Shown here piece after piece: positions 20,159 through 28,428 of a stretch of 56,553 bases of DNA. Below the pieces are notes generated by a model that did no database searches, was not told where the DNA came from, and was given only the letters and a program-made list of their open reading frames with translations. The stretch comes from Phycisphaerales bacterium (lineage in GTDB: Bacteria > Planctomycetota > Phycisphaerae > UBA1845 > Fen-1342): assembly GCA_022839625.1 (NCBI GenBank), contig JALHJL010000042.1, forward strand, positions 1-56,553, read 5' to 3'. The first letter of the stretch is position 1. The number at the start of each line of letters is the position of its first letter. The position numbers and the translations under genes were made by a program.

Positions 20159-21892
20159 GTGTGCCTCAAGTTGTCCGTGATTGCCGTGGTGCTCACATGT
20201 GGCGGCCTGGTCGCTGGTCAGCCGGCCGCGACGCAACCCGCTTCGTTGCCGCTCGAGGTTGAGCGCGTTGTACGGTACGTCCCGGACGACGCGTGCCTCG
20301 TGGTGGTGGTCCCGAGCGTGGAGGGGCTCGCGGCGGGCTTATCGGGCTTTGGCAAAGCGACCGCGATTCCCGACCTCGCGGAGATGACCGCGCGGACGCT
20401 GCTCGCCGAAGTGGTGGACCGGGGCGCCGTGGCGCTCAACCCGTCGGGCGCGCTGCTTCTGGCCCTGTCGCCTGGCCACGATGAGCCGGTCTTGATCGCC
20501 TCGTCGAGCGTTGACGAAGGCTGGAAGACCGCGACGCAGCCGGGGCTGCTGCGCGACGACGTGCCGCTCTACGAATTCGGGTCCGAGCAGCTCCTGGCGG
20601 CGAGCGCAAGCGGCGTGGTGGTCTTTGCGCGCGAGCGGGGCGAGCTGCGGCGCGCCCTGGATGCGACGGGGCAGTTTGCGGCCAGGTTCCAGGAGGCCGC
20701 CGCCGGCGCGTTGGACCAGCGGCACGTGGTGGTCTACGCGGACATGGCGGGTTGGAAAGACGAGATCGAGCGCGCCATCAGCCTGGCGGGGCAAGGCATG
20801 AGCCTCGGGATGATGGCCACCGGCCCCGACGTGGAAGCCAGCCTGCAAATCTGGACCTGGCTGTTGGAGCGGCTGAAGCAGACGGTGCTGGACGTTCGGG
20901 TTTGCGTCGGGACTGTGCGGGTGGACGCGCGCGGCGTGCTGGTGGACGGGCGGGCTTCGTTCCGTTCGGATTCCGGCGTGGCGGGCTATCTCCGGCAGGT
21001 CCGGCGGCCCGCGCGAGACTTGCTCCGCGGGCTCCCGGCCGGCGAGACCCCCCTCGTGATCGCGTATGAATGGGAAGACGCCCCGGGGGCCGACGGCTTC
21101 AACACCGCGATGGCCAAGGCCTTGCTGGGCATGGAGTCCCTCAAGCAGAGGTTGGGCGCGGACAAGCTCGAATCCATGGTCAAGCAGAGCATCGAGCTGA
21201 ATCGCAAGCTCCCCGGCAGCAGTGCCGTATTCGACTTCGGCACCGAAGGCCAAGGCGTGTTGTACTGGGGAATCTATCTGACCCAGGAGGGCGAGGCGGT
21301 TCAGCGCGGGATGCGGAAGATCTGCGAGCTGACCCCGGAGCTGATGAGCGCCTGGGGGACGTTCCCGGCGGCCATGGCGCCCTGCGCCGCCGAGCAGGTG
21401 GCCGGGGTGGCGGTCGACGTCTTCGAGATCAACTTCGAGACCGAGGATTCGCCGCGCCAGCCGATGGTCGAAGTGCTGTACGGCGAGCGGCCCGCGCTGT
21501 TGATGGCCCCGCACCCGGAGGGCGTGGCCTACTCCTTCGGGCCGCGCGTGGACGCCCGCCGTAAGCTGAGCCAACTTCTGGCGACCGACGCGGCGCCGCT
21601 GGCCAAGGACGCGCGCGTGGCCGACCTCTTCAAGACGCTCACGCCCGGTCCGCAACTGTGCCTGCTCGTCGACATCCCGGCCGCGGTGAGCAGCGCGCGC
21701 GGGCTGTCGGAGCAGCTCGGCGTGCCGCTGCCGCCGTTGGAAGTCGGACGCGCCGCGACGCCCTGGGCGGGCTTCACCGTCTACCTGGAGCCGGAGGCCG
21801 TGCGGATGGAGCTGTTTGTGCCGGCGGCGCCCATCAAGGCGATCGCGGAGCTGGTGGAGGAGTACGAAGGGCCGGCCGGCGAGGCCCACTGA
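20159..21892 (+). CDS. Secreted protein of unknown function
   Basis: A 577-residue protein with an N-terminal signal peptide (LSVIAVVLTCGGLVAG, cleavage probably near GQPAATQ). The mature part alternates beta-like and helical stretches and begins with VRYVPDDACLVVVVPSVEGL, a feature shared with planctomycete proteins annotated only as hypothetical secreted proteins (DUF3352-like appearance, uncertain). The GTG start at 20159 is chosen because AGGAG lies about 7 bases ahead and because it begins the signal peptide; the frame is open from 20090. It is followed by a coiled-coil membrane protein on the same strand, 100 bases on. Confidence 0.65.
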   Translation: MCLKLSVIAVVLTCGGLVAGQPAATQPASLPLEVERVVRYVPDDACLVVVVPSVEGLAAGLSGFGKATAIPDLAEMTARTLLAEVVDRGAVALNPSGALLLALSPGHDEPVLIASSSVDEGWKTATQPGLLRDDVPLYEFGSEQLLAASASGVVVFARERGELRRALDATGQFAARFQEAAAGALDQRHVVVYADMAGWKDEIERAISLAGQGMSLGMMATGPDVEASLQIWTWLLERLKQTVLDVRVCVGTVRVDARGVLVDGRASFRSDSGVAGYLRQVRRPARDLLRGLPAGETPLVIAYEWEDAPGADGFNTAMAKALLGMESLKQRLGADKLESMVKQSIELNRKLPGSSAVFDFGTEGQGVLYWGIYLTQEGEAVQRGMRKICELTPELMSAWGTFPAAMAPCAAEQVAGVAVDVFEINFETEDSPRQPMVEVLYGERPALLMAPHPEGVAYSFGPRVDARRKLSQLLATDAAPLAKDARVADLFKTLTPGPQLCLLVDIPAAVSSARGLSEQLGVPLPPLEVGRAATPWAGFTVYLEPEAVRMELFVPAAPIKAIAELVEEYEGPAGEAH

Positions 21893-21936
21893 GCGGGAGC
21901 CGCGCGCACACCTCTGGCGGGGCAGGGGGCAGGGTC

Positions 21937-21942
21937 TATAAT
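21937..21942 (+). promoter_or_regulatory. -10-like element before the coiled-coil membrane protein
   Basis: A perfect TATAAT, with only a weak -35 (CTGGCG) 17 bases upstream, lies about 50 bases ahead of the start at 21993. Confidence 0.35.
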
Positions 21943-21992
21943 CGCCACCACGAGTGAGCCGCGCCACGGGGCGCGTACAGGGAGGTACGCAG

Positions 21993-22739
21993 ATGGCTGC
22001 GCCGGTTTCTTTCTGGCAACGGATGAGCAGTCTGTTTCGCGCCGAAGCAGGCTCCGGCGGGGGCGACGGTGCGCGCCAGCCGCTCGCTGCGCCGGAAGAG
22101 GACCGCGCGGCCGCGCCGCCGGCGGCGGCGGGTGCGGACCGTGCGGGGCTGCTGTGGTGGCGGAAACCTTCGCGGGCGGCGCAGGGCCGCGAGGTCTCGT
22201 TGCGGATGGTCGAGATCGCGCAGTCGATTCAACGGCATTTCGAGCAGCAGGAGCAGCGGGCGGCGGAGTCCGCCCGGGCGCTGGAACGCATCGGCGGGAT
22301 CCTGGAGCAGGTCGCCGAGACGCAGCGGCGCCAGGGGGACGGTCTGCAATCGATCGCGGAACACGCCGAGACAGCCGGCAAGAACACCGCGACACTGGCC
22401 GCCACCCTGGGCCGCATGCCGGAGTCGCTGCTGGCCCAGGCGGAGGCGATCCGCACGGTGGCGCGTTCGCTGGAAGTCTCCCAGGAGGCGGACACGCAGC
22501 TCATGCACTCCTTGCAGCAATTCGGCCGGGCGGTGGACACCCTGGGCTCGTCGGGCACGGCGCAGGTGGACGTGCTTCAGCGCCTGAATGCCGCCCAGCA
22601 GGAACAGCACCAGGCGTTCACAGCGCTGGTGCGCGAGCAGAGCCGGCGCTTCCTGGCGGCCTTCGCCGTGGCCGTGGTCGTGGCCGTCGCGGCCCTCGCG
22701 GTGCTGGTGGTTACGGTGTTCATGCGTGCCACGACGTAG
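21993..22739 (+). CDS. Coiled-coil protein with a C-terminal membrane anchor
   Basis: A 248-residue protein. The first 60 residues are Ala/Gly/Pro-rich. Residues of about 75-210 form long amphipathic helices (SIQRHFEQQEQRAAESARAL, RQGDGLQSIAEHAETAGKN) of the kind seen in coiled coils and in chemoreceptor-like signalling helices, but no receptor hairpin motif is evident. A single C-terminal hydrophobic segment (FAVAVVVAVAALAVLVVTVF) would anchor it in the membrane. The ATG has GGGAGG seven or so bases ahead. Function unknown. Confidence 0.7.
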   Translation: MAAPVSFWQRMSSLFRAEAGSGGGDGARQPLAAPEEDRAAAPPAAAGADRAGLLWWRKPSRAAQGREVSLRMVEIAQSIQRHFEQQEQRAAESARALERIGGILEQVAETQRRQGDGLQSIAEHAETAGKNTATLAATLGRMPESLLAQAEAIRTVARSLEVSQEADTQLMHSLQQFGRAVDTLGSSGTAQVDVLQRLNAAQQEQHQAFTALVREQSRRFLAAFAVAVVVAVAALAVLVVTVFMRATT

Positions 22740-22839
22740 GTCGGCGTCGCGCGGGTCGCCGTGCTTGTTTGCGCACGGCGATGGGCCGTGCGCCGCCGAG
22801 CGCGTTTGACACCGCCCGTGCACGGCGGAAGATTCCGGC

Positions 22840-24483
22840 ATGAAGGTCGCCCTGATCCAGACCAATCCGAACATCGGCGACATCGCCGGCAACACCGCCC
22901 GCGTCCTGCGCGGGGTCGAGCAGGCCCTCGCGGCCGGCGTGCAGCTCGCCGTCTTTCCCGAGCAGGCGATCATCGGTTATCCGGCCAAAGACCTGCTGCT
23001 GCGGCGCGACGTGGTCGATGCCAATCTGGAGGCGGTGGATCGGATTGCGAGGCAGGCGGGTGACGTGGCGGTCGTACTGGGCTACGCGGAACGCAACCGC
23101 CGCGCGTTCGGCCGGCCGCTGTTCAATGCCGCCGCGCTGCTCGCGGGGGGACGCGTGGCGGCCCGTTGGCACAAGCGGCTCCTGCCGACGTACGACGTGT
23201 TTGATGAGGTGCGCTACTTCGAGCCGGGCCAGGCGCAGCCGGTGATTGAGGTCGGCGGGCGGCGGATCGGCGTGACGATCTGTGAGGACATGTGGTCGCG
23301 CGAGGAAATGCTCGGTCAGCCCTTGTATGCGTGCGATCCGATTGCCGACCTGGTGGCCGCTGGCGCGCAGGTTGTGTTCAACATCGCGGCCTCGCCGTAC
23401 TACCTGGGCAAGCACCCGGTGCGGGTCGCGTTGATGGCGGAGCACGCGGCGCGCTGCGGCGTGCCCGTGCTGTTCGTCAACCAGGTGGGCGGTAACGACG
23501 AGCTGATCTTCGACGGCACCAGCAGCGTGGTGGATGCGCGCGGGAGCCTGGTCGGGCAGGCGCGCGCGTTTGCCGAAGACTGCCTGCTGGTCGATCTGGA
23601 CGACCTGTCCGCGACGCGCCGCGAGCCCGAGCCGGTCGGGCCCGCCAGTCTGCACGATGCCCTCGTGCTCGGCCTGAGCGACTACGTTCGCAAGTGCGGC
23701 TTCCGCACGGTGGTGTTGGGGCTGTCGGGCGGCGTGGACTCCGCGGTCGTGGCGGCGCTGGCGGCGGCCGCGCTCGGACCTGAGCACGTGCACGGCGTCG
23801 CCATGCCCAGCCGCTTCAGCAGCGAACACAGCCGCGCTGACGCGCGCGAGTTGGCGGAGAACCTGGGCATCCGCTTCTCCATGATCGACATTGAACCCAT
23901 GCACGCCGCCTTCGAGCAGAGCCTGCGTCCGCACTTCGGCACGCGCCCGCCGGACGTGGCCGAGGAGAACATCCAGGCCCGCGTGCGTGGCGTGCTGCTG
24001 ATGGCGCTGTCCAACAAGTTCGGGAGCCTGTTGCTGACGACGGGCAACAAGAGCGAGCTGGCGGTCGGCTATTGCACGCTCTACGGGGACATGGCGGGGG
24101 GGCTGGCGGTCATCAGCGACGTGCCGAAGTCGATGATCTACGCGCTGGCCCGGCACATCAACGACCGGGCCGGCCGGCCGGTGATCCCGGAGCGGACACT
24201 CACCAAGCCGCCGTCGGCCGAGCTGCGCCCCAACCAGACCGACCAGGACTCACTGCCGCCGTACGACGTGCTCGACGCCATTCTGGAACGCTACGAAGTG
24301 CGGCTGGAGGGGGCCGGCGAGATCGTGGCGGGGGGCTTCGACCAGCGGGTGGTCGCCGACGTGATCCGCAAGATCCACGTGAGCGAGTACAAGCGGCAGC
24401 AGGCTGCGCCGGGGCTCAAGGTGACGTCGCGGGCCTTCGGCTTCGGCCGGCGCATGCCGATTGCCGCACGGTACCCGGGGTAG
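22840..24483 (+). CDS. nadE: Glutamine-dependent NAD+ synthetase
   Basis: A 547-residue enzyme that makes NAD+ from deamido-NAD+, ATP and glutamine. The N-terminal nitrilase-type amidase carries the Glu-Lys-Cys triad: Glu in FPEQAIIGYP, Lys in WHKRLLPTYDVFDE and Cys in VTICEDMW. The synthetase domain has the ATP pyrophosphatase loop LGLSGGVDSAVVA and LLTTGNKSELAVGYCTLYGD. Length is typical of the fused form. A TTGACA sequence ahead (22827-22832 region) followed by a poor -10 may be its promoter; GGAAG about 8 bases before the ATG can serve as ribosome-binding site. Confidence 0.97.
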   Translation: MKVALIQTNPNIGDIAGNTARVLRGVEQALAAGVQLAVFPEQAIIGYPAKDLLLRRDVVDANLEAVDRIARQAGDVAVVLGYAERNRRAFGRPLFNAAALLAGGRVAARWHKRLLPTYDVFDEVRYFEPGQAQPVIEVGGRRIGVTICEDMWSREEMLGQPLYACDPIADLVAAGAQVVFNIAASPYYLGKHPVRVALMAEHAARCGVPVLFVNQVGGNDELIFDGTSSVVDARGSLVGQARAFAEDCLLVDLDDLSATRREPEPVGPASLHDALVLGLSDYVRKCGFRTVVLGLSGGVDSAVVAALAAAALGPEHVHGVAMPSRFSSEHSRADARELAENLGIRFSMIDIEPMHAAFEQSLRPHFGTRPPDVAEENIQARVRGVLLMALSNKFGSLLLTTGNKSELAVGYCTLYGDMAGGLAVISDVPKSMIYALARHINDRAGRPVIPERTLTKPPSAELRPNQTDQDSLPPYDVLDAILERYEVRLEGAGEIVAGGFDQRVVADVIRKIHVSEYKRQQAAPGLKVTSRAFGFGRRMPIAARYPG

Positions 24484-24494
24484 CCGCCGGGCCC

Positions 24495-25058
24495 TCAATC
24501 GAAGGTGAACCACGTAGGGTCATCCACGCTGCCAACGTGGAGCGGACGGATGTTCGCGATTTTCCAGCCGTCGGAGCGGCGGACGAAGGTCAGCGACCAC
24601 ACGGAGCGCGCGTTTCCTGTGAAGTTGCCGCTTGCAACGTCGGCCGAGTACGTGGCCGAAACGACGAAGCGCTCCGCGTCGCTCTCCACAAGGAACAGCG
24701 CCCAGCGGTCGAGCCAGCGAATCTTCAGGCGTTGAAGCTGCCGGCTCACGTACTGCACGAAAGCATCGCGGTCCATGCCGGCGGCGTCGAAATCCGGAGC
24801 CAGCGCCGCCGCCAGGGCGCCCGTCCGCGACGCCAGCAAGTCCTTCTCGATCGACAGGAGAATCCGCCCGGCGTGCTCGCGCTGGGTCACGACGAGGCCC
24901 TGGACCGTGAGCAGGACGGCGGCGGCGGCGAGCCCGACCAGGAGCGGGCGTCGGCGTCCGCTCCGCCGCCAGTACACCAGCAGCGCGAACAGCACGAGCC
25001 CCAGCAGGGCGCCCAGCGCCGCGACGGACTCGAACAGGAACCAAGTTAGCCAGCCCAT
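24495..25058 (-). CDS. Membrane-anchored NTF2/SnoaL-like domain protein
   Basis: About 187 residues. Two membrane segments (WFLFESVAALGALLGLVLFA and LLVGLAAAAVLLTVQGLVV) are followed by a periplasmic alpha/beta domain resembling the NTF2-like fold (DAFVQYVSRQLQRLKIRWL, ERFVVSATYSADV, WSLTFVRRSDGWKIANIRP). NTF2-like domains bind small ligands or dimerise; no active-site residues are recognised. The ATG at 25058 is chosen because it begins the first membrane segment; no ribosome-binding site is clear. It converges on nadE with a gap of 11 bases. Confidence 0.6.
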   Translation of the reverse strand: MGWLTWFLFESVAALGALLGLVLFALLVYWRRSGRRRPLLVGLAAAAVLLTVQGLVVTQREHAGRILLSIEKDLLASRTGALAAALAPDFDAAGMDRDAFVQYVSRQLQRLKIRWLDRWALFLVESDAERFVVSATYSADVASGNFTGNARSVWSLTFVRRSDGWKIANIRPLHVGSVDDPTWFTFD

Positions 25059-25216
25059 TGCCGGTGTTTCTGCGGCCCAGCGTGAGGCCCCTGGCCCTAG
25101 CCCCCGCGGTTCTCCACGGGGCGTCGCCTTGTGGACCATGCAACCGCGGAGATAATACCCCGTTGGCGGCGGTTATGCGAACCTGCCGTGCGCGAAGCGA
25201 GGAGCGGCGGTTGGCA

Positions 25217-25801
25217 ATGCGTTCTCTCCCGAAGTTCATCGTCGACGCCTACGAAGTGCATGAGTGGAAGCACGCCGGCGCCATTCTGCGAACAGATTTC
25301 GTCGATGAATGGCGAGACGTCGTCGCGGTGCTGGAGCAGTTTCGGGTGAAGCAGTCCCACATTGTTGTCGGCGGCGGCGGCAAATCGAAAGTGGCCCAGG
25401 AACTTGACCGGGCGTTTGTCGCTCGGGGCTGGCGCGAGAAGAAATGGTCTACCAAGATCGTCGTCGACGAGCAGACCACCGAGAGTCCCACGCACAAGGT
25501 GGACTGCTACAAGAACCGCGTGGCGCTCGAGCTGGAGTGGAGCAACAAAGACCCGTTCTTCGACCGCGACCTGAACAACTTCCGACTGCTGTTTGATCTG
25601 CGCGCAATCAGTGTGGGTGTTATCATCACCAAGGCGGACGAGCTGCGGGCCGTCTTCAATGAGCTCGGAATCTGGTCCAAGTACGGGACCAGCACAACAT
25701 GGATGTCGAAGTTGATCCCGCGGATAGAGGGCGGAGGTGGCGGTGGATGTCCGATTCTCGTCTTTGGCATAAAGAAGCGTCTCTACGTCGAGGACGCGTA
25801 G
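25217..25801 (+). CDS. BglII/BstYI-family type II restriction endonuclease
   Basis: A 194-residue nuclease resembling the BglII/BstYI family, whose known members cut AGATCT or RGATCY. The catalytic stretch VDCYKNRVALELEWSNKD places Asp at about 96, Glu at about 105 (+9) and Glu at about 107 (+11), the same spacing as Asp84, Glu93 and Gln95 of BglII, with Glu instead of Gln at the last position. Further family blocks are DPFFDRDLNNFRLLFDL, AISVGVIITKADEL and TTWMSKLIPRIEGGGGGG. The ATG at 25217 begins the conserved IVDAYEVHEWKHA region. The next gene, an adenine methyltransferase, should protect the host DNA. Base composition is visibly less GC-rich than the flanks, consistent with transfer. 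Confidence 0.85.
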   Translation: MRSLPKFIVDAYEVHEWKHAGAILRTDFVDEWRDVVAVLEQFRVKQSHIVVGGGGKSKVAQELDRAFVARGWREKKWSTKIVVDEQTTESPTHKVDCYKNRVALELEWSNKDPFFDRDLNNFRLLFDLRAISVGVIITKADELRAVFNELGIWSKYGTSTTWMSKLIPRIEGGGGGGCPILVFGIKKRLYVEDA

Positions 25802-26517
25802 GTTTGGCGCCGACGCCGGATAACGGGCAAGGCCGGTCAGTCGGCCACGACCTATTGTCCGTGTGTGGTGGTTCGTTTGGGGCCATCTTGGCTGATCCCC
25901 CCTGGCGGTTCACGAACCGAACGGGGAAGATGGCTCCTGAACACCGCCGGCTGGCCAGATACGCCACGATGACAATCGAGCAGATCAGAGAGCTGCCTGT
26001 TGCTCAGCTGGCAGCGGCCCGGTCGCACCTTTATCTTTGGGTTCCCAACGCACTTATTCTCGAAGGTTTGGAAGTCATGCGTCGTTGGGGCTTCGTCTAC
26101 AAGAGCAACCTTGTTTGGTACAAGATCCGCAAGGACGGTGGGCCTGACGGTCGTGGCGTTGGGTTCTACTTTCGCAACGTCACCGAGTTGGTGCTGTTCG
26201 GTGTCCGCGGAGCCATTCGCACGGGGCCTGCCGGACGTCGCCAAACCAATATCATCGTGTCTCGCAAGCGGGAGCACTCTCGAAAGCCGGACGAGTTGTA
26301 TTCGATCATCGAGCGCTGCAGCCCAGGACCGTACCTGGAGTTGTTTGCGCGTCACCCGCGCGCTGGATGGCAGCAGTGGGGCGATGAGATCACAGAACGC
26401 TGTGGGCGCGCTGAGCGCCAACGATTCTCCAGGTCCGCGCAGGCGCTCTGCATGCCCGCCGTGCAGGCCACGCCTGGTCTGCTTCTGTGGGCCGCCGGGG
26501 ATTCCGCGCGAGAATGA
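25747..26517 (+). CDS. MT-A70 family DNA adenine methyltransferase (partner of the BglII/BstYI-like endonuclease)
   Basis: About 257 residues. The methyltransferase core begins FGAILADPPWRF, with the catalytic DPPW of N6-adenine enzymes, and continues with HLYLWVPNALILEGLEVMRRWGF, LVWYKIRKDG and GFYFRNVTELVLFGVRG. It ends KREHSRKPDELYSIIERCSPGPYLELFAR and WQQWGDEI. These are MT-A70 (MunI-like) features. The C-terminal 45 residues lie beyond the family core. The start is uncertain: an ATG at 25747 has GGAGG ahead and overlaps the endonuclease, while a TTG at 25804 would follow it. It ends 32 bases before tmk. Confidence 0.85.
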   Translation: MSDSRLWHKEASLRRGRVGLAPTPDNGQGRSVGHDLLSVCGGSFGAILADPPWRFTNRTGKMAPEHRRLARYATMTIEQIRELPVAQLAAARSHLYLWVPNALILEGLEVMRRWGFVYKSNLVWYKIRKDGGPDGRGVGFYFRNVTELVLFGVRGAIRTGPAGRRQTNIIVSRKREHSRKPDELYSIIERCSPGPYLELFARHPRAGWQQWGDEITERCGRAERQRFSRSAQALCMPAVQATPGLLLWAAGDSARE

Positions 26518-26549
26518 AACGGGTCGGGGGCGGCATTGAGATAGCGGTA

Positions 26550-27227
26550 ATGAATCTGGCCGGCAAGTTCATCGTCGTCGACGGCCCGGATGGCGCCGGC
26601 AAGGGGACACAGCTCGAGCGGCTGGCCGCCTGGATCACAAGCCACGGTGGGCGTTGCCGACGGACGCGCGACCCCGGCGGCACCGAGATCAGCGACCGCG
26701 TCCGCCACGTCTTGCTCGGCTACGACCTGTCCACGATGGACCCGCGCTGCGAGGCGCTGCTTTTCATGGCCTCCCGGGCCCAGCTCGTGGCCGAGGTCAT
26801 TCGCCCCGCGCTATCGGCCGGCGAGATCGTGCTCTGCGACCGTTTCATCTCGGCGACCTGCGCGTATCAGGGGGCCGCGGGCGTGCCGTGCGACGAGATC
26901 ATCGCTCTGGGGAGGCTCGCGGTCGGCGACGTCTGGCCGCACCTGACGATTGTCCTGGACGTGCCCCCCGAGGTCGGCTTCGCGCGCACCGGGCGCAAGC
27001 CCCATCACGTCGGCCAGCGCCAGCAGGTGGGCCAGACGACGATGTTCGACGGCGCGACGGCGGACGCGATGGAGCGCCGGCCGCTCGAATTCCACCGCCG
27101 GGTCCGGCAACTGTTTCGCGAGCTGCCCGCCCTCTACCCGGCGCCGGTCACGGTGTTGGACGCCGACCGCGAGGTGGAAGGGGTGTGGCAGGACGTGCGA
27201 GAGGCGGTGCAGCGTGCGTTTCAGTGA
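26550..27227 (+). CDS. tmk: Thymidylate kinase
   Basis: A 225-residue kinase that phosphorylates dTMP to dTDP for DNA synthesis. The P-loop VDGPDGAGKGTQ is at the N terminus; the DR(Y/F) motif appears as CDRFISATCAYQG; the LID region is RQQVGQTTMFDG. In the phosphate-binding block TRDPGGTEI the usual Glu-Pro is replaced by Asp-Pro. The ATG at 26550 starts just before IVVDGPDGAG; an upstream ATG at 26514 would add 12 residues. Its stop lies 14 bases inside the next gene, holB, a common pairing. Confidence 0.95.
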   Translation: MNLAGKFIVVDGPDGAGKGTQLERLAAWITSHGGRCRRTRDPGGTEISDRVRHVLLGYDLSTMDPRCEALLFMASRAQLVAEVIRPALSAGEIVLCDRFISATCAYQGAAGVPCDEIIALGRLAVGDVWPHLTIVLDVPPEVGFARTGRKPHHVGQRQQVGQTTMFDGATADAMERRPLEFHRRVRQLFRELPALYPAPVTVLDADREVEGVWQDVREAVQRAFQ

Positions 27228-28362
27228 CGTTCGCCATCAGGACCGCGCGCTTTCGCTCGTGCGGCGTGCGCTGTGCAGCGAGCGAATGGCACACGCCTAC
27301 CTGTTCGAGGGGCCGGAGGGCGTGGGCAAGGAGCTGGCCGCGCGCGCCCTCGCCGCGCGCCTGCTTTGCGAAGACGACGCGCTCGCCCCGGACGCCGACG
27401 CCTGCGGACAGTGCCCGTCCTGCCGGCTGATTGCAGCGGACAATCACCCGGATTTTCACCTGATTCACCGCGGGCTGCACAAGCTGCATCCCGACCGCAG
27501 CATCCGGCAGCGCAAGGGACTGTTCCTGGCGGTCGATCTGATCCGGCACTTCCTTATCGAGCCGGCGGCGATGAAGCCGGCCCAGGGCCGGCGGCGCGTA
27601 TTCCTGATCCGCGACGCCGAGCGGATGAACGAAGAAGCCCAGAACGCGCTGCTCAAGACGCTCGAGGAGCCGCCGGGGGCCGCCTGTCTGATCCTGGTCA
27701 CGGCGTCGGCGGCCCGGCTGCTGCCGACGATTCAGTCGCGTTGCCAGCGCGTGCCGTTCGGGACGCTGCCGCTCGAGTTCGTGGCGGAAGAGCTGGCGCG
27801 CCGGTCGGGCGCAGCGGCGGTCGATGCGCGGTGGCTGGCGGAGTTGTCGGGCGGGCGACTGGGCGTCGCGCTCCGTTGGCAGCAGATTGACCTGCTGGGA
27901 ACGCTTGAAGCGGTCGGCGATTGTCTGGACCGGGTGTCCGAGGGCGATCCGGAGGCGTTTGCGAAGGGCCTGATCGAGCTGGCGACCGCGCTCGCGGAGC
28001 GCGCCCGGCCCGGCGCGGACGATGACGCCGAGGAAGAACCGGACGAAGAAGACGACGCGCCAAGGTCCGCCGGCCGGCGCGTTCCGACGGACGAGCTGCG
28101 CGAGGCGCTGAAGTTGGCCTTGCTGCTGGTGGGGGCCTGCTGTCGCGATGCGCTGCTGACCCGGTTCGGCGTCGCCGCGCCGGCGTCCACGTCCCGGCTG
28201 CGGCGTGTGCCGGCGCTCGTGGCCGAAGCGAGCTTCGATCGGCTCGAGGCGGGGCTGCGCGCGGTGCGCGAAGCCGAGTACATGTTGGACCGCAACGTGG
28301 CACCGCAGCTTGTGGGCGAGCGCCTGGCGGTCGCATTGCTGGGCGAGTTGCCGGTGTCGTGA
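27214..28362 (+). CDS. holB: DNA polymerase III delta prime subunit
   Basis: A 382-residue AAA+ clamp-loader subunit. The N-terminal domain has the P-loop GPEGVGKELAARAL, the zinc-binding group CGQCPSCRL (with an upstream Cys), the DEAD-like ERMNEEAQNALLKTLEEP motif and the SRC motif IQSRCQRVPF. A highly acidic insert (DDDAEEEPDEEDDAP, about 270-290) is unusual for the family. The C-terminal part resembles a clamp-loader collar domain but is divergent. The GTG start at 27214 is inside tmk, with GAGG about 10 bases ahead. The pair is coupled. Confidence 0.92.
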   Translation: MRFSDVRHQDRALSLVRRALCSERMAHAYLFEGPEGVGKELAARALAARLLCEDDALAPDADACGQCPSCRLIAADNHPDFHLIHRGLHKLHPDRSIRQRKGLFLAVDLIRHFLIEPAAMKPAQGRRRVFLIRDAERMNEEAQNALLKTLEEPPGAACLILVTASAARLLPTIQSRCQRVPFGTLPLEFVAEELARRSGAAAVDARWLAELSGGRLGVALRWQQIDLLGTLEAVGDCLDRVSEGDPEAFAKGLIELATALAERARPGADDDAEEEPDEEDDAPRSAGRRVPTDELREALKLALLLVGACCRDALLTRFGVAAPASTSRLRRVPALVAEASFDRLEAGLRAVREAEYMLDRNVAPQLVGERLAVALLGELPVS

Positions 28363-28428
28363 CCGCATCCGGCGCGTCACGCGCGACGTGCGCTGGCGGC
28401 GGGGCACGGCGTGGCGCCACATCCCGCG

